From Zymoseptoria tritici IPO323 (taxonomy: Eukaryota > Ascomycota > Dothideomycetes > Mycosphaerellales > Mycosphaerellaceae), in assembly GCF_000219625.1 (NCBI RefSeq), contig NC_018206.1:806001-870000 (forward strand): a stretch of DNA of 64,000 bases. The letters run 5' to 3'. Below, one piece after another: positions 1 to 10,269 of the stretch. The notes below the pieces were generated by a model that did no database searches, had not been told where the DNA came from, and was given only the letters and a program-made list of their open reading frames with translations. Numbering within the stretch: position 1 is the stretch's first letter; the number at the start of each line of letters is the position of its first letter. Position numbers and translations under genes: made by a program.

Positions 1-1477
1 TCTGCGCCTTGGTCTAGCACGTCAGCCGACTCGGCGTCCATCGGGACTGCAGACAAGGGGGTGCTTAGCCGGCGATTTGCCGTGTTGTCAAGAGCGGGCG
101 TTCTGGCTGGGGAGCTTCCTGTGGAGGGTGGGTCCATACTTCGTCGATAGCCTGGTTCAAAGTCGCCGCTCACGACACGGCCGCGGGAGTCTGATGGGAA
201 TAGTTAGCTGGATTGGCCACACTCGCTTGTCGCCCATCGCAAAACTTGCCTGAAGCTGGTCGTGATCCTGCAGGTGTCGTCTCCGCAATAGACGGCATCT
301 GCTCCTCCATCCTCTTTCTCTCAAGCGTAGCAGTTGCACCTGAAGGAACACGACTCATGATCGGACTGATCTCGCCACTGCCTTGCTGCGAAGAGGCCGA
401 ATTGTCTCGTGAAATCTCGTCATCATTCCTGTCGAATGCCGTGTCCACTGCTGAGCGGAAACCCTTTGACGGTCGATGCTGAAGATTTGCATTGTCCGTG
501 TTTCCAAGACCAGCTGGTGCACTGTCCCGTTCTGCCGAAGTAGGTGTGTGTTGTAAGCTCGAAGGCTCGTCAGCACGAACGACCGGTGCGCTCGTAACAC
601 GGTCAGCGATAGCTTGCGTGTTGCTGGAGCTCGACCCATCGTTCAAGGCATGGCCGCCTATGCCCGCGCCGAGACTTCCTGTGAGAAAGTCCGTGCCAAA
701 GCCAGAGAATCTTGTAACTAGAGGCAGTGTCGGGCTTGTATCTCTCACTCGCAGTCTCTCCGGTGACGGCTGCTCTTCTGTCTCGTACATACGCGACTCC
801 CTGTTCTCTGCCACTGAGTCCAACGGCGGCGGACTCTTCTCCCTCGACAACGAGTCCAAAGACGGTCTGATCCCATCCTCACTCTGACGACGAAGCTCTT
901 CTGCATGACGTTTGTAGATGTCCGCGGGGCGGATGAAGGGTAGCGGCTTGTCGACGGCGGGAGAAGTCTCTCGAGTGGGCGGTGAGAAGGTTGTTGCAGG
1001 TAGACTGGGTGTACCGCTACTGCGACTGCTTCGGCGTGGAGGGAACTGTTCGGCGGAGGCTCTGGGGGAGTTTGCGGTAAGTGGAGGAGGGACTTGTTCG
1101 GGGTCGCGTGGTCGAGATCCGCTCGATGAGAGATCTTTCGGTGTAGCATGCTGCTGTGGAGTCGCAGGCGAAGGCTGTCTGTTCACATCTTTCCCAGCGA
1201 AATGCGAAGGCTGACCAGCGCTGAACTGTCTGCTCTCATCACCGCGATCAAAGCTCGACGCTCGTGCAAGCTGCGGACTGCCGTTGTAGGGATCGCGCGG
1301 TAGCTGCGAGGTCGGCATCGGTGGCGGAGGTTCGCTGTATTCGCTGTCGTCGTACGGGTCATATCCACCCCAGTCGTCGCCGTCGTATGTCTGTGTTGGC
1401 GCCTTGCTCCATTTTTGTGTTCTATTGCGGCCTGGCACGGTCTTGAAGGAGATGGGAGTGATGTCGCGAGAGGCCAT
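1..1477 (-). CDS. Low-complexity fungal protein, 3' end beyond window
   Basis: I do not recognise this protein. The ATG at 1477 opens a frame starting M-A-S-R-D-I-T-P-I-S-F-K-T-V-P-G-R, followed by an acidic Tyr/Asp-rich stretch and long Ser/Pro-rich disordered sequence. No enzyme domain is visible. The first frame closes at 170, but a 59-bp GC-AG intron (249 down to 191; donor GCAAGT, branch GCTAAC, acceptor CAG) restores a Ser/Pro/Arg-rich frame that stays open to base 1, so the gene runs off the left edge. A GT donor five bases further on would meet a stop soon after, which supports the GC donor. A scaffold or cytoskeletal adaptor role is possible but only a guess. Coding status is fairly secure; function is unknown. 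Confidence 0.7.
191..249 (-). other. GC-AG intron in the left-end gene
   Basis: Read on the minus strand, the exon ends in TCAG, followed by GCAAGT at the donor. There is a CTAAC branch site and the acceptor CAG at 193-191. Removing 59 bp joins the two open frames through a D codon. Only the GC donor keeps the frame open to the edge of the window. Confidence 0.7.
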
Positions 1478-2244
1478 GTTGCCTGGTGGCGAGCGAAATG
1501 TTGGTATTACAGTCGGAAGGTCATGTCAGTGCATGGGACGCGTGTGCCTCGTGAAGGTTGATGCAGTGGTCGTGAGTCGTGATGCAGAGCCGTATGGAAG
1601 ATTGCAGCAGAAGACAATTATGGATTAGAAGACTGCGTTCAGTCGTGCAAATGGCGCTCGGAGCGGTCTGAAGGAAATGAAAGGGAGGACGACGACAACG
1701 TGGCCAAGCAAGCGAGCAAGCAAGATACGAAGCAAGTCACTCCCGAACCGGTTTGTCTCGCTTGGGTTTCCCTGGAACGAAGATGATGAAGAAGTCGGAG
1801 CGTCAATATTTCATGCGGACGGATAGACGAGAAGTGAAGTATCTTCAAGACGGAAGTACTGTATTTAATTATGAGGCGGAGTCGGATTGCATTCCGTATA
1901 CCTGTTCTTCTCCTCGTGTGTTGCTTGTGCTGTCGATTTTGGCTTTGTCCTTCTCAGCCTTCTCTCATCTTCCTCGATCCCATGACCCCTTGGCGCAGGT
2001 CATCCTTGTCCGCGGCGCAACATTCCCGATGGAACTTCTTTGCGACTCGACTGCACGACCACGACAGGAAGGAATTACTCTGAGACCATACCATCGTGAG
2101 ACCGACCACTGCATACAGCACGACGCGCATATACCGTGATACCACACGACGCCTCTAAGCACCGCGAATACCCCCAATCCTCAGCGACACCTCAATCCAC
2201 CCTCCCTCCAAGCAGGCCACCTGGCCACGACCCTCCGACCTCAA
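1478..2244. other. Intergenic, divergent promoters
   Basis: Lies between the minus-strand left-end gene and sed5 on the plus strand. It should hold both 5' regions. The short ORFs inside have no recognisable domain. No clear TATA box or regulator site was identified. Confidence 0.5.
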
Positions 2245-3339
2245 ATGCTCACCATGACCACCCACGCCTCGATCCAAGACCGCACGCCCGAATTCCGCTC
2301 CATCCTCACCGCCGCACAAAAGTCTCTGGCCCGGCAACGAAAACCCGGCGCGCCCATCACCTCGCAACAATCCCAACCCCTCCTCTCGCAAAATGGAACA
2401 TCCACCCCACCCACGCGCAAACAACGCAGCGAATTCGCCCGCAATGCCGCGGGAATCGGAAGAGGCATCAGCGCGACAATGGGAAAACTACAGCGATTGG
2501 GAGAACTGGCGAAGCGGAAAACACTATTCGACGACCGGCCGGTGGAGATCGCCGAGTTGACGTATGTGATTAAGCAAGATCTCGCTGGGTTGAATCAGCA
2601 GATTGGCGCGTTACAGCAATTACAGCGCCAGACGACCATGGGAGGCAGTGGCGCATCAAAGGGTGGAGCGGAGCAAGAAGGAGAACACAACAAGAACGTC
2701 GTCGTCCTACTACAAGGCCGCCTCGCAGACGTGGGAGTCAATTTCAAAGAAGTCCTCGAAGTGCGCACCAAAAACATCCAAGCCTCGCGCACACGACAGG
2801 AAGGTTTCGTGTCCTCCGTCGCAACCCAACAACAAGCATCACAACCCCAAGCCGTCTCATCTGCGCGCCTCGATCCAGGCAGGACGGATTCTCCTCTCTA
2901 CCAACCGCCTTCCCGCAACCGCAGTCCCAAACCCGGCCAACAAACCCAAGACGTCCTCTCACTCGACCCTTCCTCTTCTTCCGCCCTCTATTCCTCCTCC
3001 TCCGCCACTCAATCCTCCCAACAACAACTCCAACTCATGGAAGAAGGAACCTCGACGAACGCCTACATCTCCCAACGCGGAGAAGCCATCGAAGCGATCG
3101 AACGCACCATCAATGAACTGGGAGGCATTTTCGGACAACTCGCGCAGATGGTCTCTGAGCAAGCGGAGCAAATTCAGCGGATCGACGCGAATACGGATGA
3201 TGTGGTGGATAATGTGGATGGCGCGCAAAGGGAGCTGATGAAGTATTGGAGTCGAGTGCAGGGGAATCGGTGGTTGGTGGCGAAGATGTTTGGGGTGTTG
3301 ATGGTTTTCTTTTTGTTGTGGGTGCTGATTGCGGCGTGA
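2245..3339 (+). CDS. sed5: Syntaxin-5-like t-SNARE Sed5
   Basis: Single-exon Qa-SNARE of the Golgi that pairs with ER-to-Golgi and intra-Golgi v-SNAREs in membrane fusion. The N-terminus S-I-Q-D-R-T-P-E-F-R-S is typical of syntaxin 5. A regulatory helical region follows (about residues 55-175). After a Ser/Gln-rich linker comes the SNARE helix (about 275-335, E-A-I-E-R-T-I-N-E-L-G-G-I-F-G-Q-L), whose central-layer Gln lies in the Q-L-A-Q-M-V-S-E-Q segment. A C-terminal tail anchor ends F-G-V-L-M-V-F-F-L-L-W-V-L-I-A-A. The second ATG at 2254 (M-T-T-H-A-S-I-Q-D) is an equally good or better start, giving 361 rather than 364 aa. Family assignment is firm. Confidence 0.93.
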   Translation: MLTMTTHASIQDRTPEFRSILTAAQKSLARQRKPGAPITSQQSQPLLSQNGTSTPPTRKQRSEFARNAAGIGRGISATMGKLQRLGELAKRKTLFDDRPVEIAELTYVIKQDLAGLNQQIGALQQLQRQTTMGGSGASKGGAEQEGEHNKNVVVLLQGRLADVGVNFKEVLEVRTKNIQASRTRQEGFVSSVATQQQASQPQAVSSARLDPGRTDSPLYQPPSRNRSPKPGQQTQDVLSLDPSSSSALYSSSSATQSSQQQLQLMEEGTSTNAYISQRGEAIEAIERTINELGGIFGQLAQMVSEQAEQIQRIDANTDDVVDNVDGAQRELMKYWSRVQGNRWLVAKMFGVLMVFFLLWVLIAA

Positions 3340-3671
3340 GGGTTGAGGGGAGGCATGGAAGAGTTGGATTGATAGATGATGGAGATATGATAGAGAAAGA
3401 TCGAGGTTGGCCGGCATCGTCATCTTCTGGCTTAGATGGCTTGATGCTCTGTACAGCGTGGCTTCGAGGGCGGTTCGTTCTTCTTCTATGCTATATATTG
3501 AATTAATATGAGAAGCCTGCCTGGTGCAGTCATCGAGAGAAGTCGTGGCCTCTCACATCGAGTTCCGTATATCCCAGCATCAATTCTACCTAGGTAGGAA
3601 CTGATTACAACTCTCTCCTGTTACTCTCGACCTAGTTCTCTTTCACAGCCAAGACATATCCCGCGCCTCGA
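3340..3671. other. Intergenic, 3' region of sed5
   Basis: Downstream of sed5. Contains A/T-rich ATATATTGAATTAATATG around 3493-3510, which could serve 3' end formation. No gene seen. Confidence 0.4.
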
Positions 3672-4150
3672 ATGACGATCACCATCTCAGCCTCATTCAA
3701 TACGCGACGCGCCGAGCATAAACGCCGTTGGAAACTCTATACTACGACGAGGAACTACGGAGGTTTAAATGGCCTACCCCGCCAAATTCCTGGATTTTTG
3801 GAAACAGCAGCGAGACCGACGTCTACAACACGTAGAATAGAGCCTCGTATGTTTCTTCTGCCTATAATGTATAACACAAAGCTATTTACATATATCGCAT
3901 CTTTAAAAACTAAGATAAAAGTTGCTTCTTTATAGTACTATCCTTATTATTACGATCCTTATAACCTCGTTTAGAATTTAAAGTTCGAAGTTTAAGTTTC
4001 TAACTTTTGCGATAGAGGAACGTAAGCTATAATAACTTTACGAGGTAATTAATGCATTTCTATTATAATTATAACTAAGTTTAGAAGGCAGGCTAAACTA
4101 TATAAAAGCTCGCGGCGACCTAGGGAGCCTACGACCGGCAGTCGGGCGCC
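3672..4150. mobile_element. AT-rich, RIP-like remnant of a repeat
   Basis: From about 3840 to 4100 base composition shifts sharply to A+T. TpA steps are many and CpA/TpG steps few (for example runs of TTATAATTATAAC and TTTAAAGTTCG type), bounded on the right by an abrupt GC-rich block near 4105-4150. This is the signature expected of repeat-induced point mutation acting on a transposon. No terminal repeats, target duplication or transposase frame could be seen, so the element type is unknown and only a fragment may be left. Confidence 0.5.
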
Positions 4151-4929
4151 GCGCTATACGAAAAGGCGACAGTCTACAGAGTGTTTAATTCTGCGAATTC
4201 GCAAAACTAGGAATTTAGCGGGGTGGGCCATTTGAAGCTCCGTCGGAACAGGGGTCTTACGCTCCGTCCCGCGAGACAATCTGCCAAGGCCCATCGAATC
4301 TACGACTTCCTTCAACTCGCAATCTTCCAACTCCACCACCAAGACAATGAACACCATGCAAACACATTCAAAGAGGATACGATGCACTGCATGGGTGGTG
4401 TGATGCTACGAAGACCGGGCATACCCTTGGCATCGCTACGCTGACATCTCTCTCCTACGGTCGACCTCACCTCCTCCGACATGGACAATAGCAGCAAAGA
4501 CGGCTTCGTAGACCACCGCCCCGTCCGGAATCTCCACCGCCCGCAACTCTCTCAGCAAACAACATCAAGATCTTCATGCTACACGAGATTTCTAGCTGAC
4601 GCGGATAGTCCTCCTCCAAGACCGCTGGGCGTATTGGCAGGGGAATCTTGGTACTTGGCACAAATCGCGTCTCCCCTCCCAAATAAGTCGAATGGCACCT
4701 CTCAACAGAGTCAACACTTCTCGTCTTTCGCCTCCCCTTCTTGATCATCTTGCTTTGCTGTTTCTTTCTCCTTGACAACTTTCTCATCTCGAGGTATTGG
4801 CTGCATTTCGCCTTTCCTCTTCCTCACACTCGTTCTTCTTAATACCCGCTGTCTTTCGTCTCTCGCTTCCAATCCGACTTTCTTCCGAGTCCTGTACCTT
4901 TTCGAACAAACACCTCGACTCCCACGGAC
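4151..4929. other. Intergenic, upstream of the GH72 gene
   Basis: Short ORFs on both strands show no domain or signal peptide. The C/T-rich stretch 4730-4925 just before the ATG at 4930 is typical of a fungal core promoter and 5' UTR. Confidence 0.4.
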
Positions 4930-6364
4930 ATGAAGGCAGTCATCGGACGCAGCGCCATCGCGCTTGCCACCCTCGCCACCACCGTCACCGCAGCCATCAT
5001 TCCTCGCCAACAAGGCTCCCTCCCACCCATCACCGTCGAAGGCAATGCATTCTACGCCGGTGGAGAGCGCTTCTACATCCGCGGTGTGGCCTACCAACCT
5101 GGTGGTGCAGCCGACGCCGCCGATCCTATGCTCGACATGGAAGCTTTCACCCGCGACGTGGCGAATTTCAAGGAGCTAGGCATCAACACGATCCGAATCT
5201 ACACGATTGACAACTCGGCCAACCACGACGAGGCGATGAAGATGTTGGATGAGGCGGGGATTTACTTGACGTTGGATGCGAATACACCGGATTACTCGCT
5301 CAATCGGTTGGATATCGACTCTCTGCATCAGTCGTACAACGATGTTTACTTGCAGAATGTGTTTGCTACGATTGATGCTTTCGCTGGATACAGTGAGTAC
5401 AATGTATCATTGCTGTTGGTGTAATACCATGCTGACAAGCCTCTCAGGCAACCTCGCAATGTTCTACTCTGGCAACGAAGTCATCAACGCCAAGAACAAC
5501 TCCAACTCCGCTCCGTACGTCAAGGCCGTCACCCGCGACATGAAAAACTACATCAAAGCCCAAGCCCCCCGCTCCATTCCCGTCGGCTACTCCGCCGCCG
5601 ACGTGACCGAAAACATCTACCAACAAGCCACCTACTTCGCCTGCGGCGACGACGCCACCGCCCGCGCCGACTTCTTCGCGCTCAACGACTACGCCTGGTG
5701 CGACCCTTCCTCCTTCGAAGAATCCGGCTGGGATCAGAAGGTGCAGCTGTACGGCAACTACTCCCTCCCTCTCTTCCTCTCCGAGTACGGATGCATCACC
5801 AACCAACGCAACTGGGGTGAGGTCGGATCTCTCTACTCGACCGACATGACGGGCGTCTACTCCGGCGGTTTGGCGTACGAATACACCGTTGAGCCGAACG
5901 GCTATGGTCTCGTGGAAGTCGACTCCTCCGGCGCTATCTCTCCGAACCGCGACTTCACGGCTCTTATGCAGGCTTTCCAAGCGACTTCCAACCCCTCCGG
6001 CGACGGCGGTGCGCGCCGCCAGACGAGTGTCATGGAGTGCCCAGCTGAGTCGGAGAACTGGCAGGTGTCGACGAATCTCCTTCCTGAGATCCCGAGTGGT
6101 GCTGCGGACTACATTAAGAACGGAGCTGGTAAGGCGGTGGGACTTGCGGGTGATGGATCGCAGACTGCCGGTGGACAGTCCGAGACGGAGCCGGACTTGA
6201 GTAATGGTGTGACGACGAGTGAGAGTGATGTTGATGGGCAGCAGAATAACAATAATGGTTCATCTGGGAATGGAGGGGATAAGAAGGGCGCGGCGAATGG
6301 ACGGGAGGTTGCGGTCATGACGATGGTGGTCGGGCTGGCGGTTGCTTTTGCTGCTGTGTTGTAA
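4930..6364 (+). CDS. GPI-anchored beta-1,3-glucanosyltransferase, GH72
   Basis: Cell-wall enzyme that cuts beta-1,3-glucan and rejoins the new reducing end to another chain, elongating wall glucan (Gel/Gas/Phr family). Two exons, 4930-5392 and 5448-6364, with a 55-bp intron (GTGAGT...GCTGAC...CAG), give 459 aa. Visible parts: signal peptide (about 1-21), GH72 domain with acid/base Glu165 in Y-S-G-N-E-V and nucleophile Glu267 in F-L-S-E-Y-G, then a Ser/Asn/Gly-rich linker and a hydrophobic C-terminus typical of a GPI signal. The protein is too short to carry the Cys-rich CBM43 module of Gas1, so it belongs to the group without CBM43. Assignment is secure; the paralogue number is not. Confidence 0.93.
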
Positions 6365-7074
6365 GTGGGTTGAGATGATGGGTTGGTGTTGTTGTTGTAC
6401 AGTCAACATGAGAGCGAAGATTGGATTTGTGGTGTTTTTTTTTTCATTTGCATGGCTTGCGTGTTGGAGAGTGGTTTAGCATAGACGGCGGACAGAAAGT
6501 CGTCGCAACAGAGGTTGTCTTCTCTTTCTCGATCGAATCTTGATCACTGACATGAGCGAGACATACGGATGATCTTTCTTCCTGGTATTTCTTTCCAACG
6601 TTCTTCAACCAACGATCTCCGCTCCTGCCTTCTCCATCAAAATCTCCAGATCTCTACCATCTCAGACATGGAACTCGTTGACACGAATCACAATTATGAC
6701 CAAGTCCTCGCCTGGCTTGACTTCGGCATTGGCACTACAGCTGCAGGAAGCCGTTGTCGGCGATTGCAAGCGATGAGATAGGCCTGGTGCTGCATTGTGC
6801 TACTGTACCTGCTCCATGGAATTAACCTGCTATCCAGCAAGGTAGGCAACTGACATCCGTCTTTCTCCGCTTTACGACGGTCGATCATCGGACCTTGCGG
6901 ACCTGCTGCTTCTTGATATAAGTCGAGCGGAGTGGTATCTACTCTTCCTTTCTCCGGCGTGGGACTTCCTAGACGAACCTATCATCCGCAAGATACCCCA
7001 ACTCTCAAGGTTCTCTCATCAACAAGCTCCCCTCCCGCAGAAGCCACACACTCCTACCCTCACTCACCACAACC
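6365..7074. other. Intergenic, GH72 to ACC deaminase-like gene
   Basis: Contains a poly-T run near 6431-6442. Strong C/T-rich sequence precedes the next ATG. No gene supported. Confidence 0.4.
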
Positions 7075-8166
7075 ATGGCCACCACCACCACCCCAACCTA
7101 CATCCGCACCCTCTCCTCCCTCCCCAAAACCCCCCTCCTCTTCGCCCCCTCTCCAATCCAACCCCTCCCCCGTCTCCTCGCCCATCTCAAACCCCACAAC
7201 TCCCCCATCGCAACCCTCTCCACCAAACGCGAAGACCTCCACACCTTCCTCCCCTGCGGCGGAAACAAAATCCGCAAACTCCAATACCTCGTCGCCGATG
7301 CTCTGGACCAGGGCTGCGATACCTTGGTATCGATCGGAGGCGTGCAGAGCAACCACACTCGCGCTGTGACTGCTGTAGCGAAACACGTGGGACTGGAAGT
7401 CGTTACTGTGCAGGAGAGTTGGGTGCCTGTGCCGGAGGCTGCTCAACCGGGATACGGACGGGTGGGAAATATATTATTGTCGAGACTAATGGGTGGAGAT
7501 GTGAGAGTTCTGCCACCGTCTACAGGTGAAGGTGAAGGAGGCGAGGACTTCGGCATAGGCCACAAATCCACCGCAAAGGAGGTCTGCGAAGAAGTTAAGC
7601 GAAAAGGAGGGAAAGCTTACTACATCCCCGCTGGAGCATCCGACCACCCCCTCGGCGGCATGGGGTTCGTGGAATTCGTGGTCGAACTCGCTGAGCAGGA
7701 ACTCGCACTCCAAACGTTCCACGATACGCTTGTCGTCTGCTCCGTCACGGGGTCCACGCAAGCTGGGCTCGTCGTCGGCGCCGTAGCAGAAGGGCGCGGA
7801 CGACGGATAATCGGTATCGACGCGAGTGGTAAGCCGGAGGAGACTCGTGCTCAAGTTTTACGCATTGCTCGCGCCACCGCTGCTGCTCTTGACCCCGACT
7901 TGGTGGTGAGGGAAGAGGATGTCGTGCTGGACGAGAGGTTCCACGAGGGCACTTATGGACTACCGGGACCGAGCACGATTGAAGCGATGAAGGTTGCCGC
8001 GAGGACGGAGGCGTTGATTACGGATCCGGTTTATGAGGGGAAGAGTATGGCGGGGTTGATAGCGTTGATCAAAGAGGGAGGATTAGGGGAGGGTGCGAAG
8101 AATGTGCTTTTTGTGCATTTGGGGGGACAGAGTGCTGTGTGTGCTTACGAGAGTTGGTTGGATTGA
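7075..8166 (+). CDS. ACC deaminase / D-cysteine desulfhydrase-type PLP enzyme
   Basis: Single exon, 363 aa, fold-type II PLP enzyme. It aligns by eye with 1-aminocyclopropane-1-carboxylate deaminase, which converts the ethylene precursor ACC to 2-oxobutyrate and ammonia. The PLP lysine should be Lys65 in C-G-G-N-K-I-R-K-L. The S-I-G-G-V-Q-S-N-H-T-R segment carries the Ser/Asn/His of the substrate pocket, and near the C-terminus T-D-P-V-Y-E-G-K-S-M-A-G-L is characteristic. D-cysteine desulfhydrase shares these motifs, so substrate is not settled by sequence alone. Sporadic occurrence in fungi has been linked to transfer from bacteria; codon use here looks like its neighbours. In a plant-associated fungus it could lower host ethylene (inference). 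Confidence 0.85.
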   Translation: MATTTTPTYIRTLSSLPKTPLLFAPSPIQPLPRLLAHLKPHNSPIATLSTKREDLHTFLPCGGNKIRKLQYLVADALDQGCDTLVSIGGVQSNHTRAVTAVAKHVGLEVVTVQESWVPVPEAAQPGYGRVGNILLSRLMGGDVRVLPPSTGEGEGGEDFGIGHKSTAKEVCEEVKRKGGKAYYIPAGASDHPLGGMGFVEFVVELAEQELALQTFHDTLVVCSVTGSTQAGLVVGAVAEGRGRRIIGIDASGKPEETRAQVLRIARATAAALDPDLVVREEDVVLDERFHEGTYGLPGPSTIEAMKVAARTEALITDPVYEGKSMAGLIALIKEGGLGEGAKNVLFVHLGGQSAVCAYESWLD

Positions 8167-8665
8167 GGGGGGGAGGAGGGAGGAGGGAAAAGAATGATGA
8201 TGTCGAGATGAGAAAGGGGCTGCTTTGTATGTGTCTGTGGGAACTTATGGCAGTCCGGTCGATGGACGAGGGTTCACTGGACGGATGTTGGAGAGGCAAG
8301 GGCGCTTTTGGAGGCACGAGCAGTTTGCACACGATTGGGGTGAATCGCTTGAGATTTCCCGCTCCGCGATGAGACGAAAAGCATTTTTCGTCAATTGAGC
8401 GGAAGCCTGTATAGCTGATGAGAAATGAAGTCGACCTCCTTGTCTGGGCGAATGGAAAAGAAACACGATAAATGAAATGCCCGCCAAAGTCGTCAGGTTC
8501 CAACAAAACCCGTGCCACAGCGACTCTACTGCTCCGCATATTCCTCCTCTTCTCCTCTTCTTCTCTTGGAACCGTCCTCTCGAATCTCCGCCCACTCGAG
8601 AGAACATAAAGAGGATCGAGAGTACGCCATCACTCAGCAGTTGTGGGCTGTTCTTGCTGAACCGC
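8167..8665. other. Intergenic
   Basis: Purine-rich just after the preceding stop. Long minus-strand ORFs cross this region but show no recognisable protein features. Confidence 0.3.
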
Positions 8666-8692
8666 TTAGCAGTTGTGGGCTGCTCTTGCGGC
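8638..8692. repeat. Short direct duplication
   Basis: The 16-base string GCAGTTGTGGGCTGTT/CT recurs, about 33 bp apart, at 8638-8653 and 8669-8684, each followed by CTTGC. The copy nearer 8692 overlaps the proposed second exon of the small secreted protein. Confidence 0.6.
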
Positions 8693-8900
8693 AGCACTCT
8701 GAGCGAACCAAAGACGTCAGCGTATACTGTTTTTGGGAATCTAACAAAGGTTAAGGAGGGAGTCGTACGCATGGGCAAGTCGCGAGCCTTCCCCGTTCGC
8801 ATCCACCGTCGGACGTATCCGGAGGGGGAGTAGTAGGAGCGCCGGAAGCGGAAAGGGCGAAGAGGAGGGTGGAGAACAGGAGGCCGAGATTGATGTTCAT
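8666..8900 (-). CDS. Candidate small secreted cysteine-containing protein
   Basis: Not a recognised family. From the ATG at 8900 the frame starts M-N-I-N-L-G-L-L-F-S-T-L-L-F-A-L-S-A-S-G, a clear signal peptide, then a Pro/Thr-rich stretch and cysteines at 34, 42 and 44. The frame would stop after 47 codons. A good 70-bp intron (8768 down to 8699; donor GTACGA, branch GCTGAC, acceptor CAG) instead joins a 10-residue tail ending in Cys, for 54 aa and four cysteines. The second exon lies in a local direct duplication (about 8638-8692). Small size, a signal peptide and even cysteine number suggest an effector-like secreted peptide, but expression is unproven. Confidence 0.45.
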
Positions 8901-8960
8901 ATTTGCCGGATGATGGTGGAGACGGCGGTGCTCGATGGTTTCGGAAGTGCTGCAGTGTTT

Positions 8961-8993
8961 GTGGTGGAGCGGTGGTGGAGCGGTGGTGGAGCG
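8961..8993. repeat. 11-bp tandem repeat, three copies
   Basis: Three consecutive copies of GTGGTGGAGCG. It lies just upstream of the minus-strand candidate secreted protein, in its presumed promoter. Confidence 0.8.
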
Positions 8994-10269
8994 CTTGATG
9001 TCTACACTTGAGAGCCAGACGACTGATCCAGGAGGAGGAATGGCTTGAAATGATGTTTGCGGTTGGGAGCCAGTGGACGGATCCTAGAGAAGAAATGTCT
9101 CCAAATGAGGGTTGCGCTTGGGAGCCAGTCAAGTGGTTTGCGCGGAAGAATCGTCTCACTCGCTGGACGGCGACCGAGATGTTTCTTGTATAGATAGCTT
9201 GAGAAGTGTTACGTGTGCTTGCTGACGGTCCCAATCTTGGAGTGACCTCGGGCCTGTCGCATCGAATGATCTCGCATTCTCGGGAAAGTTGGGACCGCAT
9301 CGAAGTGGTTACATCGGGTTGCATGGTCAGGGGTACGATCAGGTCAAGGTAGAATCATTTGTTGGGACACTTCCCTGCGAACACGCGTTCTCACAGCTCG
9401 TGCTCGATGGCATGCCGAGGGCTCGAAGGTGCCGACACGCATTTGAACGTATGAAGTGGTCACAAGTCATACCTGGCGGGATCATGGACGGCGAGATCAT
9501 CTGGCAGTGGGCCAATCCGCCTCTGAACTCGCCTTGTGTCTGCCTTTGAGGAGGACCACTCCGATGCGCTCACAATGTACGCAGACACCAATGCCAGTTG
9601 TCGATCACTCTGCACACGTCCTTGCCGGACAGATGTCGCCATTTTTCTTGAGCTTGCATTGGCGCCAGATTGTCGGTATCGTCCTGTTCCAGGGCGGATA
9701 CCGATCTTTGCTCGGGCCGCGAGAGCTGAAGCCTGAACATCGAGATGGTCGTAGCCGGGCGGAACATCAGGCCATGGTCTGACATCCTCTCCTGATCATC
9801 TCTCCCTGGTCGATCGGTGGAGCAAATCGGCATTCGAGATGATCATCGCATGCTATCCGGATCATGCAATGATAGACGAGAGTATTGACTCCATTGAGGG
9901 TCTTCAGACTGCCTGATTCGTCGAGTCTGAACCATGCAAGTCTCCGGCCGCATACCTATTCTTGCCCTGGCCGTTGCTGTTCTCGATATTGATCCGCATG
10001 ATCCACAACGTAGTCGCAGATAACCTCCACGTCGGACTTCGATTGCCGCGATGGTGTCCTTGAATCAAGCTCCGGGCGCAGAAACGGAAGTCGGTCGATG
10101 GACACCGCAGAGGAAGGAAAGCGTCACCGCCTTTCACATGCAAGCGCCGGATGAAGTGGTACCTTAGTTTATCCGCCGGACCTGCCTCCGGCTTCAATGG
10201 CGTCAACTTTCATAAACATTCACTCACATTCACATTCACTTCTTCTTCCTCTTCCTCCTCTTGCCGCAT
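8994..10269. other. Intergenic, about 1.3 kb
   Basis: Only short ORFs without domains. No repeats or RNA genes recognised. The last 150 bases are C/T-rich and serve as the 5' region of the next gene. Confidence 0.4.

Noticed and set aside
8245..9324. 359-codon minus-strand ORF
   Set aside because: Arg/Ser-rich without any domain. It overlaps the candidate secreted protein in another frame, whose signal peptide is better evidence.
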